The notes beneath the pieces were generated by a model. The model had not been told where the DNA came from. It searched no databases and saw nothing but the letters and a program-made list of their open reading frames with translations. A program made the translations under genes and the position numbers. 36,234 nt of DNA from Lojkania enalia. Its lineage: Eukaryota > Ascomycota > Dothideomycetes > Pleosporales. Positions within the stretch are counted from its first letter, which is position 1. Each line of letters starts with the position of its first letter. The stretch lies in NCBI GenBank assembly GCA_010094045.1, contig ML986887.1, forward strand, positions 1-36,234. The letters run 5' to 3'. Of the stretch, positions 10,320 to 19,783 are shown in pieces.

Positions 10320-10321
10320 TA

Positions 10322-11984
10322 AATTTAAAGCTAGTTTTATATAATTAAATAATATTAATTTTAAGCCTAGTTCTAAAAATATTATATTCTAGTTTATTAT
10401 CGCTATTAAAGATTAATATAAAACCTATATATAGTAATAGTACTAGATCTTATATTAAAGTAGAGTTCTAGATATTAATACTATAATTAATAAGATTAAT
10501 AATAAATTATATTAAAAGAATTTAGTTAAAAAAGTAATAGTACTTTAAATATAGCTAAAAAATATATAGTAGTCTAGTAGTAATTAGTATAAAACTAAGA
10601 GTAAGAATAATATTAAAATTAAGAATAAGCCTACTAATAGTAAGCCTATAGAAAAGAGGTACTATTCTAGCTACTAATATAAGTATCTAGAGGGTAGATT
10701 AAACTACTAGTTTATATATCTAGAGAAAGTATTAAAATAATTTTTTAATAAATACCTAGATTAGTATAAAAATTAATCTAATTAGCTTAATTAAACTATA
10801 TACTATTAGCTAATTTTAGTACTATTATTAGTATATTAGTAAATAGTTATAATACTTTGATTTTACTAATACTATAATATATTATTAAGCGAATATTATA
10901 GAAGTTTTATAAGAATTAAATTATCTTTAATACTAGCGCTAATAAGTATATATATAGTAATAGGACTAAGTTTATCTTAATAGGATAATTTAGTAGAGAA
11001 TATATAAAGATAGATAGTACTTTTACTAGAGTAGAAGGCGAAGGTATAATATAACTTTATATTTCTCTAACTAATAGTAGTACTATTAATATACGCTTTA
11101 TAGAAGTATTATACTATCTAAGTTTTTATATCTCTATTATCTCTCTAAGCCAGCTTCGACTAAAAGAACTATACTACTATAGTCTCTATTAGAAGCTACT
11201 ATATATTAAGAATAATAGTAAGATTATCTATATCCTTAAGATTAATAGAATATCTATATTTCTTAAGTATATAGACGAGGTATAAATAGTTTTCTTAATA
11301 GTCTACATCGCTATATTCTCTCTCTAAAACTTATAGCTAGCTTAAAAATAAGAGATTACTCTATAAGAAGCTTATAAAATCTAGAGCTATATAAACCTAA
11401 ATAATATAAAGTAGCTATTTAAAACTATTAATAGTTTAAAATTTAAAAATACTAAGAAGTTTAACTATAAGATATATTATAAGGTAAAAGGTTATTAATA
11501 GATCTCTTATACTCTATAATATTATATTTAGCAAGTATTTAATATTATATATTTTAACGTTATTAGCTATATCTTACTACCAGGTCCTAATAGAAAGTAA
11601 TACTAGCTATTTCTTATAGATAATTTTATATATTATTAATAGATCTACTTTATTAAATCCTATATAGAAATTATTTAAGTACTACTTAATTTTAATAGAA
11701 TAGTTACTACCTAGTATAATAAAATTATTAAAGTCTATTATCTTAATAATAATAAATACTTTATTAATTAGATAACTATTAAATATTTTAAAAAGTAGGA
11801 AATATAGTTATAACCTTTAATACTATATATAGTATACTAGAATAGTATTACTAAGATTAGTAATAAGCTTACTATAAATAAAGTATAATATATTCTTATT
11901 AGAACGTTACACCTACTACTAATATTCTAGCTATATACTATAAAGTATATAGTATAGCTTCTTAATCTATTATTTACTATAGTA
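10322..11984 (+). pseudogene. Copia D gag end, protease and integrase
   Basis: The gag continues after J in the frame predicted by excision. A Lys-rich stretch (KTKSKNNIKIKNKPTNSK) near 10590-10640 precedes a Tyr-rich segment (RYYSSYQYKYLEG) that may be a zinc knuckle with Cys turned to Tyr. A protease should follow, but its active site is not clear. Integrase is plain from about 11560: LLPGPNRKQYQLFLIDNF, QIYFIKSYIEIIQVLL, VYYLNNNKYFINQITI and HLLLIFQLYTIKYIV match Copia GPNG..., SDNGTEF and WPYAIEYI-type motifs. Gag and integrase lie in different frames, so one frame change occurs between about 10750 and 11560. It ends at the solo LTR. Confidence 0.8.
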
Positions 11985-11989
11985 TTTAC
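11985..11989 (+). repeat. Target duplication tttac, left copy
   Basis: These five bases, tttac, are repeated at 12194-12198 and bracket the solo LTR exactly. Confidence 0.85.
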
Positions 11990-12193
11990 TATTATAGAGA
12001 TTTTTAGCTAGTCTACTAAGCTGTACTAGATATTAACGTACGATATTATAGTCGATATTATACTAGATATTATACTAGATATTAACTAATATACCTCTTT
12101 TTTATATATATAAATATAGCCTACTAGCTATCTTTAATTAACTAGTTTAGCTCTTTATCTTCCTCTCTAAGATAAGATTCGCCTCTTACTACA
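11990..12193 (+). repeat. Solo LTR of Copia family E, inserted in Copia D integrase
   Basis: This 204-bp LTR is alone and is the same length as the 5' LTR of Copia E at 17633-17836. It starts tattatagagatttttag (TGTTATAGGG before RIP) and ends ctcttactaca. It holds four tandem units of about 12 bp (such as actagatattat) at 12038-12084. The flanking tttac duplication shows that a whole element inserted here and was later reduced to one LTR by recombination between its two LTRs. Removing the 204 bp plus one duplication joins integrase at 11989 to 12199 in frame, and the frame agrees with reverse transcriptase at 13313. Confidence 0.9.
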
Positions 12194-12198
12194 TTTAC
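12194..12198 (+). repeat. Target duplication tttac, right copy
   Basis: This is the second copy of the 5-bp duplication made when the family E element inserted into Copia D. Confidence 0.85.
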
Positions 12199-13762
12199 TA
12201 ATAGTAAAACACTTTTACAAGTATTTAATAAATTCCTAGATTATTAAAATCTAGTACTAAATCTCTATAACCTCTATTATTAAAGAGAGATTAGTTATAT
12301 ACTTATTCTAAAGGAGTATTATATTAAAAGTAAGAAGTTTAAGAAATATAGTTATAAGAGTTATATAATTAGCTGTAAAGAATCTTAGATATTTCTTATA
12401 TAAGATTTATAAAGTAAAAAGGTTATATAATTAAACTCTATAACCTTTCTTTAATACTAGCTAGTTATAAATTATATACCTTATTAAGTTTAAAAAGCTT
12501 ACTATAATAAGTATCTATATATCTTAAAAGAGAAATCTAACTATCTAGAAGGTATATAGAATCTAGGAGATACGCTACTACTATAGTTAATACTTCTATA
12601 AATACCTTTACAGCTAAATAATAACAAATATATTAATCTTCTTAAGTAAGGTAGAGGATACGATTTTAGGTAGAAGTAATAAGAGATAGACGAGTAAAAG
12701 AGCGATAAGAATAATCTATTGCTATCACCGCCACCTCTACTACTAGTAAAGAAGCCTTATAGCCGCTCTTATAAGATAATAGCTCTACCAGCTAAACTTA
12801 TATACTAATTCTTATATTATATACTCTAATAGCTTAATCTAAATATAGTATTAACAGTTAATAATATATCTCTTTAAAATAAGATAATACTAAGTACTTT
12901 TATTACTCTTATATAAAATTTCGCTCTAGTAGTTATAATAGATACTTATAGTATAAAAAACAATCTAAATCTTCTATCTAAACCTACTTTACTAAAGTAG
13001 ACGTATATATATTAATACTTAGAGTAGTAGTATAAGATAGAAGAAGAAGAAATAGAATTATATATAGAGAATAGTACCTAGTAGGTTATTAATTATATAC
13101 TAGCTAGAACTATTATATTATCTACTAAATAGGTATATAAATATAAGTTTAATAATAAAAGATATCTAGTATAGTATAAAGTATACTTTATTATCTATAA
13201 TAATCGCTAATATTTAGATTTCTAGAAAAATATATATATAGAAGTAGCACGCTCTACAACTATTAAGTTAATTTTAGTACTAGTTAATACTCTTAATCTA
13301 GAGTATAACTAGGTTAATTTTATTACAGCTTTCCTAAATAGAAAAATAGACGAAAATAACCCTATTTATATTTAACTACTAGATAGTACAATTATATAAC
13401 TTAATAAAGTATTCTATAGTTTCTACTAGTTACTATAACTTTAATATAAAGAGATTAGCTGCTACTTAATATTATATAGATATAGACCTTTTAATTCTAA
13501 TCTATATATCTTTATTAGTAAAGAATTATAGTAGATTATTATTATATATATTAATAATCTACTCTTTATTTATCTAACAGCTAAAGGTATAGTAGCTATA
13601 AAATAAATAGTTATAAGTATCTATAAATACTACAATCTTAACTTATTAAACTACTATCTTAAAATCTATATTATATATAATTATACTATATATAATAGAG
13701 TTTTCTATAGAATTATATATTAAGAAGCTTATATTAATACTTTAGTAAGAAAACTACTAACA
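12199..13762 (+). pseudogene. Copia D integrase C-terminus and reverse transcriptase
   Basis: The integrase tail reads YILILKEYYIKSKKFKKYSYKSYIISCKES, matching the Copia pattern in which rigid Lys-rich segments precede G(Y/I)... blocks. A linker follows. The RNA-dependent DNA polymerase then begins near 13120 with QVYKYKFNNKRY. It continues with EVARSTTIKLILVLVNTL and YNQVNFITAFLNRKIDE (13310-13360), where the first catalytic Asp of the family (Q-V/L-D) has become Asn. The YVDD box has become YINN at 13547-13558. Both changes are G-to-A, as RIP makes. The frame is split by transposon K at a TA after KLLT. Confidence 0.85.
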
Positions 13763-13764
13763 TA

Positions 13765-13809
13765 CCTTACAAGCGAGCGGCCTATATAAGTAAGCGGTCC
13801 ACCCTATTA
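13765..13809 (+). repeat. Left terminal inverted repeat of K
   Basis: This 45-bp arm beginning ccttacaagcgagcggcc matches 15564-15608 in reverse complement with three differences, all C/T. It includes the aagcgagc unit also found in J. Confidence 0.92.
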
Positions 13810-13814
13810 CTAAA

Positions 13815-15508
13815 ATGCGACACCTGAGCTTTTAATAATAATATAACAACGAAACAATAAGAATATAGCCTAAAACGAGAATCAAGTAAATTTAACCCTC
13901 TCAACTACTAAAAGAGGCTAAATAAATAGTAAAAGACGTACTACTTTAATATTTAATATAATTCGAACGACTATATACTAATAATACGCCGGAATCCGCT
14001 TACAGCGTAATTATAAGCCTAACTTAAAGAGACTAATAAAACCTAAAGAGGAGGTTATTATTTAATATATACTTAACCTGGATTTGCGAGGATTTACGTC
14101 TACCTTAGCTACTATATAAGATATAGCTAATAGCTTACTTACTAAGTATAGTATAGGCTAGATTAGTATATATTAATCTAGAAACTTTATTAGACGTACT
14201 CCTAAGCTTAAGACACGCCTAAATCGGCCTTATAATCGCTAGAGAGCTCTATACGAAGATCCTAAGATAATTAAAAGCTGGTTTAAACTTATATAGCGTA
14301 TTAAGGAGAAGTATAATATTATAGATAAGAATATATATAACTTCGACGAATCTAGCTTTTAAATAGGCGTTATTTTATTATAACTAGTTATTACAGGTAT
14401 AGAGAGACGTAATTAACTAAAGGTAATTTAATTAGGTAATTATAAATGGATTTTAGTAATTTAAGAGATTAATACTACTAGCTAGATACTCCTACCCTTT
14501 ATTATTATCGCTAGCTACTACTATCTCTCTACTTAGTACGAAGGTGATAATATACCTAAGAACTAGGCTATCGCAGTTAGTAAAAACGGCTAGATAATAA
14601 ATAAACTCGGTATTAAATAGTTAAAGCACTTTTATAGATATATAAGAGATTGTATAGTAAACGCGCGTTAACTACTAATCTTTAATAGCTATAACAGCTA
14701 TAACTCGCTTAATTTCTAGAAACTCTACGAGAAATAGGGTATTATTCTACTTTATATACCAGCTCATTTATTATACCTATTATAGCTACTAGATATAGGC
14801 TACTTCTTACTATTAAAGCGTATATATAAAAATTAGATCTTAGTTTTAGCACGTAATTATATTAACCATATTATAAAACTTAAGTTCTTTCTAACCTTTA
14901 AAGCTGCTTTTAATATATTAATTACAAAGAATAATATCTATATAAGTTTTTAAGGAGCTGGTCTAGTCCTATTTAATCTAGAAGCGGTACTTTTAAAGCT
15001 TAATATAAAGCTTCGTACGCTAATACTGCTAGTATAAGATAATACCTTATAGAAAGTAAAAATACTAAGTAACGCGCGCAAGCTAGAAGCTTAATTAATA
15101 TTAATTTATAATCAGATTTAAAGGGATATAAGTTCTTCGCTAGCTTCTATTATTAAGAAGCTAAATTAGCTTAAGAAAAGCTCTATAAAAGTAATATATC
15201 AGATCGGGTTAATACGCAATAAAATCGTCAGCCTTTAAAAAGTAAATAAAGTAGTAATAAAACGGAAACAGCGGAAAAAAAGGTAGATTCAAGCGCAAGG
15301 AACCCTAATAAAAGTATAAGGAGAGATAATTATTACTGAAAAGAATAATAAGGAGAAAACTCGGGCTATAATACGCTAATTTAGGGTACGATTAGATATA
15401 AGTAGATAGCGTAAAGCGCGCTATAGCTGCTGTAGTAAAATTAGGTATAATTCTTATATATACTAGAAAGATATAGAGGTTTTTATAGAATAATCGCGCA
15501 AGTTGTAA
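13815..15508 (+). pseudogene. Transposase of K (pogo/Fot1 type, DDE)
   Basis: This is a damaged pogo-type transposase of about 560 codons. An ATG at 13815 begins MRHLSF and continues to NNTPESAYSV. The frame then changes once near 14000-14040. From 14042 it is continuous to the TAA at 15506. The DNA-binding part reads EEVIIQYILNLDLRGFTS and IQDIANSLLTKYS. The DDE domain has NIYNFDESSFQIGVI at about 14330-14370 with the first Asp intact (14345-14347). The second Asp is lost: LIFNSYNSYNSLNF near 14670-14715 would be LIFDG... The block IPAHLLYLLQLLDIGYF near 14755-14805 matches HSSHLLQPLDIGCF. A basic tail (RKQRKKRQIQAQG) and a Cys pair (CCSKIRYNSYIY) end the protein. Confidence 0.88.
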
Positions 15509-15563
15509 ATTGCTATTATATTACTTAGTTGTTAAGTTATACGTATATAAAGGTTAAAAAAGT

Positions 15564-15608
15564 TGATAGGATGGACCGCTTACTTATATAGGCCGCTCGC
15601 TTATAAGG
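15564..15608 (-). repeat. Right terminal inverted repeat of K
   Basis: This arm mirrors 13765-13809 over 45 bp. A TA follows at 15609-15610. Confidence 0.92.
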
Positions 15609-15610
15609 TA

Positions 15611-16481
15611 TATTATAAATATAGTATACTATTTAATCTTTTAGCTATTAAGTTTACAGCTCGCTCTAAGAAAGATATCTATAATATTAAACTATTTAAC
15701 AAATATTAGTTAGTTATTAATAAGCTACTATATCTTATATATTTTATATAACTAAATATTATATATTATATCGCCTTCCTAAAACGCTTTAGTAGTAATC
15801 TAATAAGCTTATACTATAAGTATATATTATAGATTATAGATTATTTCTATATTATATATAACTATATTATAAAGTTTTTAGTATTAGATAGAGTTTGAAA
15901 AATACTAATTAAATACTTTACCTATATACTAAAAGTACTTTTTATAAGCTATTTAAATTTATTATATACTAATTATAAGAATTATAAATCGATAGTTAAA
16001 TATCTATTTAAGCTGTTTAGAAGAATAATTTACTATCAATTTTTTAAGAAGCGGTTAGTAATAATATTAATAATAGAAGCTAAATATATAGCTAAGAAAG
16101 TAGTATAACTCTATTAACTCTATACTAAACTAGATATATTATATAAACTACTTTAACCCCTAAAGCTTTATATTAATAATCTACTAGCTATTAAGTTTAT
16201 TAAGTAGAAAGGATACTACTAGTAAAGTAAATATATTAATACCTACTATTATTATATTAAAGAATAAGTAGCTCTTAATTAATTATAACTTAAATATATT
16301 ATAATAGTTAATATAGTAGTAGATAGTCTAATTAAGCCCCTCTCTACTAAAATCTATAGCTAATTCCTATAGTAACTAGATATAGAAGAAGTATTAATTA
16401 TTTATAGTTAGTACTAGTAGGAGTTACTATCGAGTAATATATATAGATATATACTATAGTTTCCGTTTAGTCTAGAAGGTA
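15611..16481 (+). pseudogene. Copia D RNase H and C-terminus
   Basis: This is the end of the Copia polyprotein after transposon K. Near 16076 the frame reads EAKYIAKKVVQLYQLYTKL, then LYINNLLAIKFI, QQSKYINTYYYYIKEQ and LKYIIIVNIVVDSLIKPLSTK. These match the RNase H signatures EAEYIA..., (D)NQSAI, KRTKHIDIRYH(F/Y)(I/V)REQ and MVADGLTKPL, with Asp, His and Gly altered by RIP. The frame here differs from that predicted at the K junction, so one indel lies between about 15700 and 16070. The segment ends just before the 3' LTR at a gaaggta purine run. Confidence 0.83.
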
Positions 16482-16642
16482 TATTAGAGGGTAGATATTA
16501 AGGTAATAGACTTTATAAATATCGGCGTTTATAAACTAGTTCTAATTAGGACTAACTTTATTTAAATAGTTCTTCTAGAGAGCGTACTTTACTAAGTAAG
16601 TAATAATATACTTCCTTCTACTCTGTCTACTACAGCTTAACA
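16482..16642 (+). repeat. 3' LTR of Copia D
   Basis: This 161-bp LTR starts tattagaggg and ends cttaaca. It contains a 30-bp block (starting aattaggactaac) absent from the 5' LTR, next to repeated agttct. The rest matches with mainly C/T and G/A differences. Confidence 0.83.
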
Positions 16643-17632
16643 CTATTTCTATATAGTTCTACTCTTAATTTCTAAAATCTAGAAAGAAAGGAAAGGTAGA
16701 TAAATATATTCTACTATAAGTTTAATAATTATAATTAGAACGGAAATATAATAACTAATATATGCTGTTACTTTAAGAACTTCTATAATATACTAGCCTC
16801 TAAGAAGAATTTAATATAGATAGAGATATATAAGAAAAAATAGTAGAATTTCTAAGAGAAAGCGAGCTAGTTAGCTACTAATATAGTAAGAGAGAAAAAG
16901 AAGCGAATTTTAAAGAAGTATATTTAAAAGCGCTTAGTTTAAGAGACTCTAGTAGAACTAATTATTACTCAAAACCTCCTATATAAAGTAGTTATATAGC
17001 TAGAGCTTTTAAATCTTTTAAAAGTAGTAAACTACTATACTAGTAATATTCTTCTAAAGTTACTAAAGATAGTTAAATAACTTGTTAAATATTTTTTTAA
17101 ATTAGATAATAAAGTTTTTAAGAAGAAACTTTAGAATTTACTCTCTTAAGTTTATATCTTCCTTAATTACTAGTCCTTTCTTAACCGGAAGATATTTTTT
17201 ACTATTATCGGCTACTTTATTAATAATAGCTTTAAGATTTATAAAGTCCTTCTTACCCTCTTCTTTCTCTTAGAAAAATATAGTGCGAATAATTAGATCG
17301 AGCCCCTTAAGTATATACTTATAGAGTATAGTCTTCTCTAGAAGATTAGTTACTTTATTAGTAATAACTATAAATCTAATAATAAGGTTTTTAGGCTACT
17401 AGTTACTAGACTTAAAAATAGAGGATTTAAACTTTATAATCTAGATAAATACCGGATTTATTACTACAACTATATAATTAGCCTTATTATACGAGTTTTC
17501 TTCTTCTATAAGAATAAATAGGCCGTCGAAAATATATTATTACTAGCCCATTCTCGGCTCGAATTATAAGAATCGCTTAAAGATAAGGAGATAGAAATCT
17601 AGCTTACGGAGCTATTTAAGAAAGATAAAGAT
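16643..17632 (+). pseudogene. hAT-family transposase fragment (L)
   Basis: This is the N-terminal and middle portion of a hAT-superfamily transposase, a cut-and-paste enzyme that makes 8-bp duplications. Near 17180-17560 the frame reads FFTIIGYFINNSFKIYKVLL, YILIEYSLLQKISYFISNN, SNNKVFRLLVTRLKNRGFKL and YYNYIISLIIRVFFFYKNKQ. These correspond to hAT motifs of the type GVVGHFI, YGL..K(L/I)GYF(T/V)(S/T)DNA and RC.GHI(I/L)NL. The catalytic Asp of the DNA motif reads Asn, and the Cys/His pair reads Tyr. The N-terminal BED-finger region is unclear. It is cut on the left by Copia D and on the right by Copia E; the C-terminal half and both ends are missing. Confidence 0.82.
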
Positions 17633-17836
17633 TGTTATAGGGATTTTTAGCTAGTCTACTAAGCTGTATTAGATATCGACGTATAATATTACGTATAATA
17701 TTACGCTAGATATTATACTAAATATTAGCTAATATACCCCTTTTTTATATATATAAATATAGCCCGCTGGCTATCTTTAATTAACTAGTTTAGCTCCTTA
17801 TCTCCCTTCCTAAGATAAGATTTGTCTCTTACTATA
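17633..17836 (+). repeat. 5' LTR of Copia E
   Basis: This 204-bp LTR starts tgttatagggatttttag, so the TG end has survived, and ends cttactata. Four tandem units of about 12 bp (gtataatattac and variants) lie at 17681-17727, as in the solo LTR. It interrupts the hAT frame. The left flank (aagat) differs from the sequence after the LTR, as expected for a 5' LTR of a longer element. Confidence 0.88.
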
Positions 17837-18185
17837 GTTATAAGCCTAGTTACTATACTAAAATAACTGCAACTTAACCTTTTTATATATATATTATAAT
17901 TAATATTATACCTTTTTATTTAGTATTATAATATCGCGATATTATTATCTTTATTATTTACTAACGATCCTTAGGTACTTAGCTATTAGAATTATATATA
18001 AATTCTATAATTTATAAGCTTATTAATATATTATATTACGTTTAAAGCTATTCTTTTAGTATTATATATAGATTTTATACTTTATAAGTCTATTAATATA
18101 CTGTATTATATTTAAGGCTATTTTATTCTCTAGTATTAATATATTCTAGTATATTTCTAGTATTATAATAGTTGTATACTCCTCT
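17837..18185 (+). promoter_or_regulatory. Copia E primer-binding site and leader
   Basis: The first bases, gttataagcctag (17837-17849), become GTTATGAGCCCAG when two RIP changes are reversed. That is the complement of the anticodon arm of initiator tRNA-Met. Copia of Drosophila is known to prime from such an internal tRNA-Met fragment. The remaining 330 bases are an AT-rich leader with imperfect repeats around ctattaatata (18019 and 18094). Confidence 0.6.
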
Positions 18186-19499
18186 ATAGCTATATCTAAA
18201 AAGAAGATACTTAGTACTTCTAGTAATTAAGAGAATTAGCTTAAATAGTATAAACTAATAGCTAGTAGGCTAAGGGTATAGAAATATTTAGATCTAAGTA
18301 TACCTCCTAAAAAGGTTAAAATCTATAGGCTAGAACCTCCCCTCTCTAATATAGGTAAGTTCCGGACCCCGAAAATAAATCTAGAAGGGGAAATAGAAAG
18401 ATACCCCTCTAGTAGAATTATATATAAAGAGATAATCTTAATATAAATAATAGATTAGAACTGGGTAAGGGACTAGTATAATTAATAAAAGAAGAATTAG
18501 ATTAAGATTAATAATACTCTCTATATTATATATAGTAATATCTTAATAATAATATCGCCTTAATATAAAGTAATATTTAATAATAATATAACCAGCTATA
18601 AGATTCTTAGAATCTTATAAGAAAAGTTAGCGCCTACTATTAAGTCGAGAGAGTAACTAATCTAGAAGGAATATTAAGCTCTTCTTAAGTATCTAACTAA
18701 TAGAGAGGTAGAGAAGTAGCTAAATTAGTAGAATCAGGTAATCTATTATACTAAGGTTGCTAGCTTAGTAGAAGTTTAGGGCCTTAGAGTAGAAAAGGAT
18801 TTTCTTCTAATAGTTGCTAAGAAAGATAAGGTATAGGTACTAATCTATATAGTACCGATTAATGTTAAAAATAAGCTAGGTAGAATTAATTAACTAATTC
18901 CTATAATTAAACAATTAGTATACTAATATACTAACTATTATAGATATTTTAATCTATAAAAGGCGCTCGACTTATTTATAGCTTTATAATATCTATTAAT
19001 TCTTTAAGCAAATTCTAATAGTACTATATAGTAGTCTTAAGAAAAATCCAATTCGCAATCACATACTCTACCACCCTACTTCTATAAGAAGCAGTACTTC
19101 TAGAGTAATTATAAGTACGTAAACGAATTAATTAGGCTACTAAACTAGATACTAGATTAGAAAATACTAAAAGCTTGAGATAATATTTTAAATAAGAATA
19201 ACTAGATAAAAAAGAATACTTTAAAGGTAAATATAGAAAAATATAAGAAGTTAAAATCCTCGTTTAATAGTAAAACCTCTATAAAGGCTACTAGCCTCTA
19301 GAAAAATACCTAGGTAATTTAAAGGGGCAATTTTTTAGCGAGTACTACCCCTAAAAAAGAAGATACTAGTATCCTAAATTAATAGATACTTAATTTAGGT
19401 TCTAATATTTATATATATAACTCTAAGGCTTTTAGTTAATAGACTATTTAAATAGTAAATTCTAAAGATAAAATTGCTATATAAGGTAGTATATATCCT
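18186..19499 (+). pseudogene. Copia E gag and protease start
   Basis: The frame opens at ATA 18186 (ATG before RIP) and runs in phase to the protease. Gag segments include LSIPPEKVEIYRLEPPLSN, REQLIQKEYQALLKYLTNRE and TPKKEDTSILNQQ. The aspartic protease site lies at 19392-19400 and reads Asn-Leu-Gly in place of Asp-Ser-Gly (GAT-TCA-GGT to AAT-TTA-GGT, all RIP-type). It is followed by SNIYIYNSKAF, the Copia pattern SNIHICNSKAF. No zinc knuckle was recognised. The last codons read GSIYPI before the B insertion. Confidence 0.82.
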
Positions 19500-19504
19500 A
19501 TATT
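19500..19504 (+). repeat. Target duplication atatt, left copy
   Basis: The five bases before chromovirus B are repeated at 26699-26703. Confidence 0.9.
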
Positions 19505-19783
19505 TATAATAATATAAAGAAATCGTTCTATAAAAAGCTTTATATGTAACCTTATCCTAAAGCTTTTCGCTTATCTTATCCTACCCCCAGCTCCGCCCCT
19601 TTTCCCTTCTATATATAGTTGTATACTGCCTTATAAGTAGCTTAATAGTTCTTCTATATTCTTTTGTACAAGGCTTATAGGTGTTAATAGAATTCTTAGG
19701 TTTCTAAACTCCTACACACTCCTATATACCTTTAAGTAGATTTATACCGTATTTAGACCTATTATCTTACCTATACTATTATA
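19505..19783 (+). repeat. 5' LTR of chromovirus B
   Basis: This 279-bp LTR runs from tataataatataaag to actattata. It differs from the 3' LTR mainly by C/T and G/A substitutions, so the pair cannot be used as a simple clock. Confidence 0.94.

Larger units (their letters stand above)
13765..15608 (+). mobile_element. Pogo-like DNA transposon K
   Basis: This complete 1844-bp element has 45-bp terminal inverted repeats and TA duplications at 13763-13764 and 15609-15610. It sits in the Copia D reverse transcriptase/RNase H region. Excision with one TA restores KLLTYIINIVYY in frame. It keeps more CpA, TpG and CpG than its surroundings (for example at 13750-13880), so it looks younger or less mutated. 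J and K belong to the same superfamily but differ in sequence and orientation. Confidence 0.92.
7649..16642 (+). mobile_element. Ty1/copia retrotransposon D with three nested inserts
   Basis: This is a Copia element bounded by related LTRs (7649-7779 and 16482-16642). Removing J, K and the solo LTR with one target-duplication copy each leaves about 5059 bp, a normal Copia length. The order gag, protease, integrase, reverse transcriptase, RNase H is that of Ty1/copia. No 5-bp target duplication is seen: the left flank is aatac and the right flank is ctatt. The left neighbour is a Fot1-like piece and the right neighbour a hAT piece, so the two flanks do not come from one interrupted gene. Confidence 0.85.

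Noticed and set aside
12038..12084. Short tandem repeats considered as a microsatellite or centromeric satellite.
   Set aside because: Four units of about 12 bp occur at the same place in the 5' LTR of Copia E (17681-17727), so they are an internal feature of that LTR.
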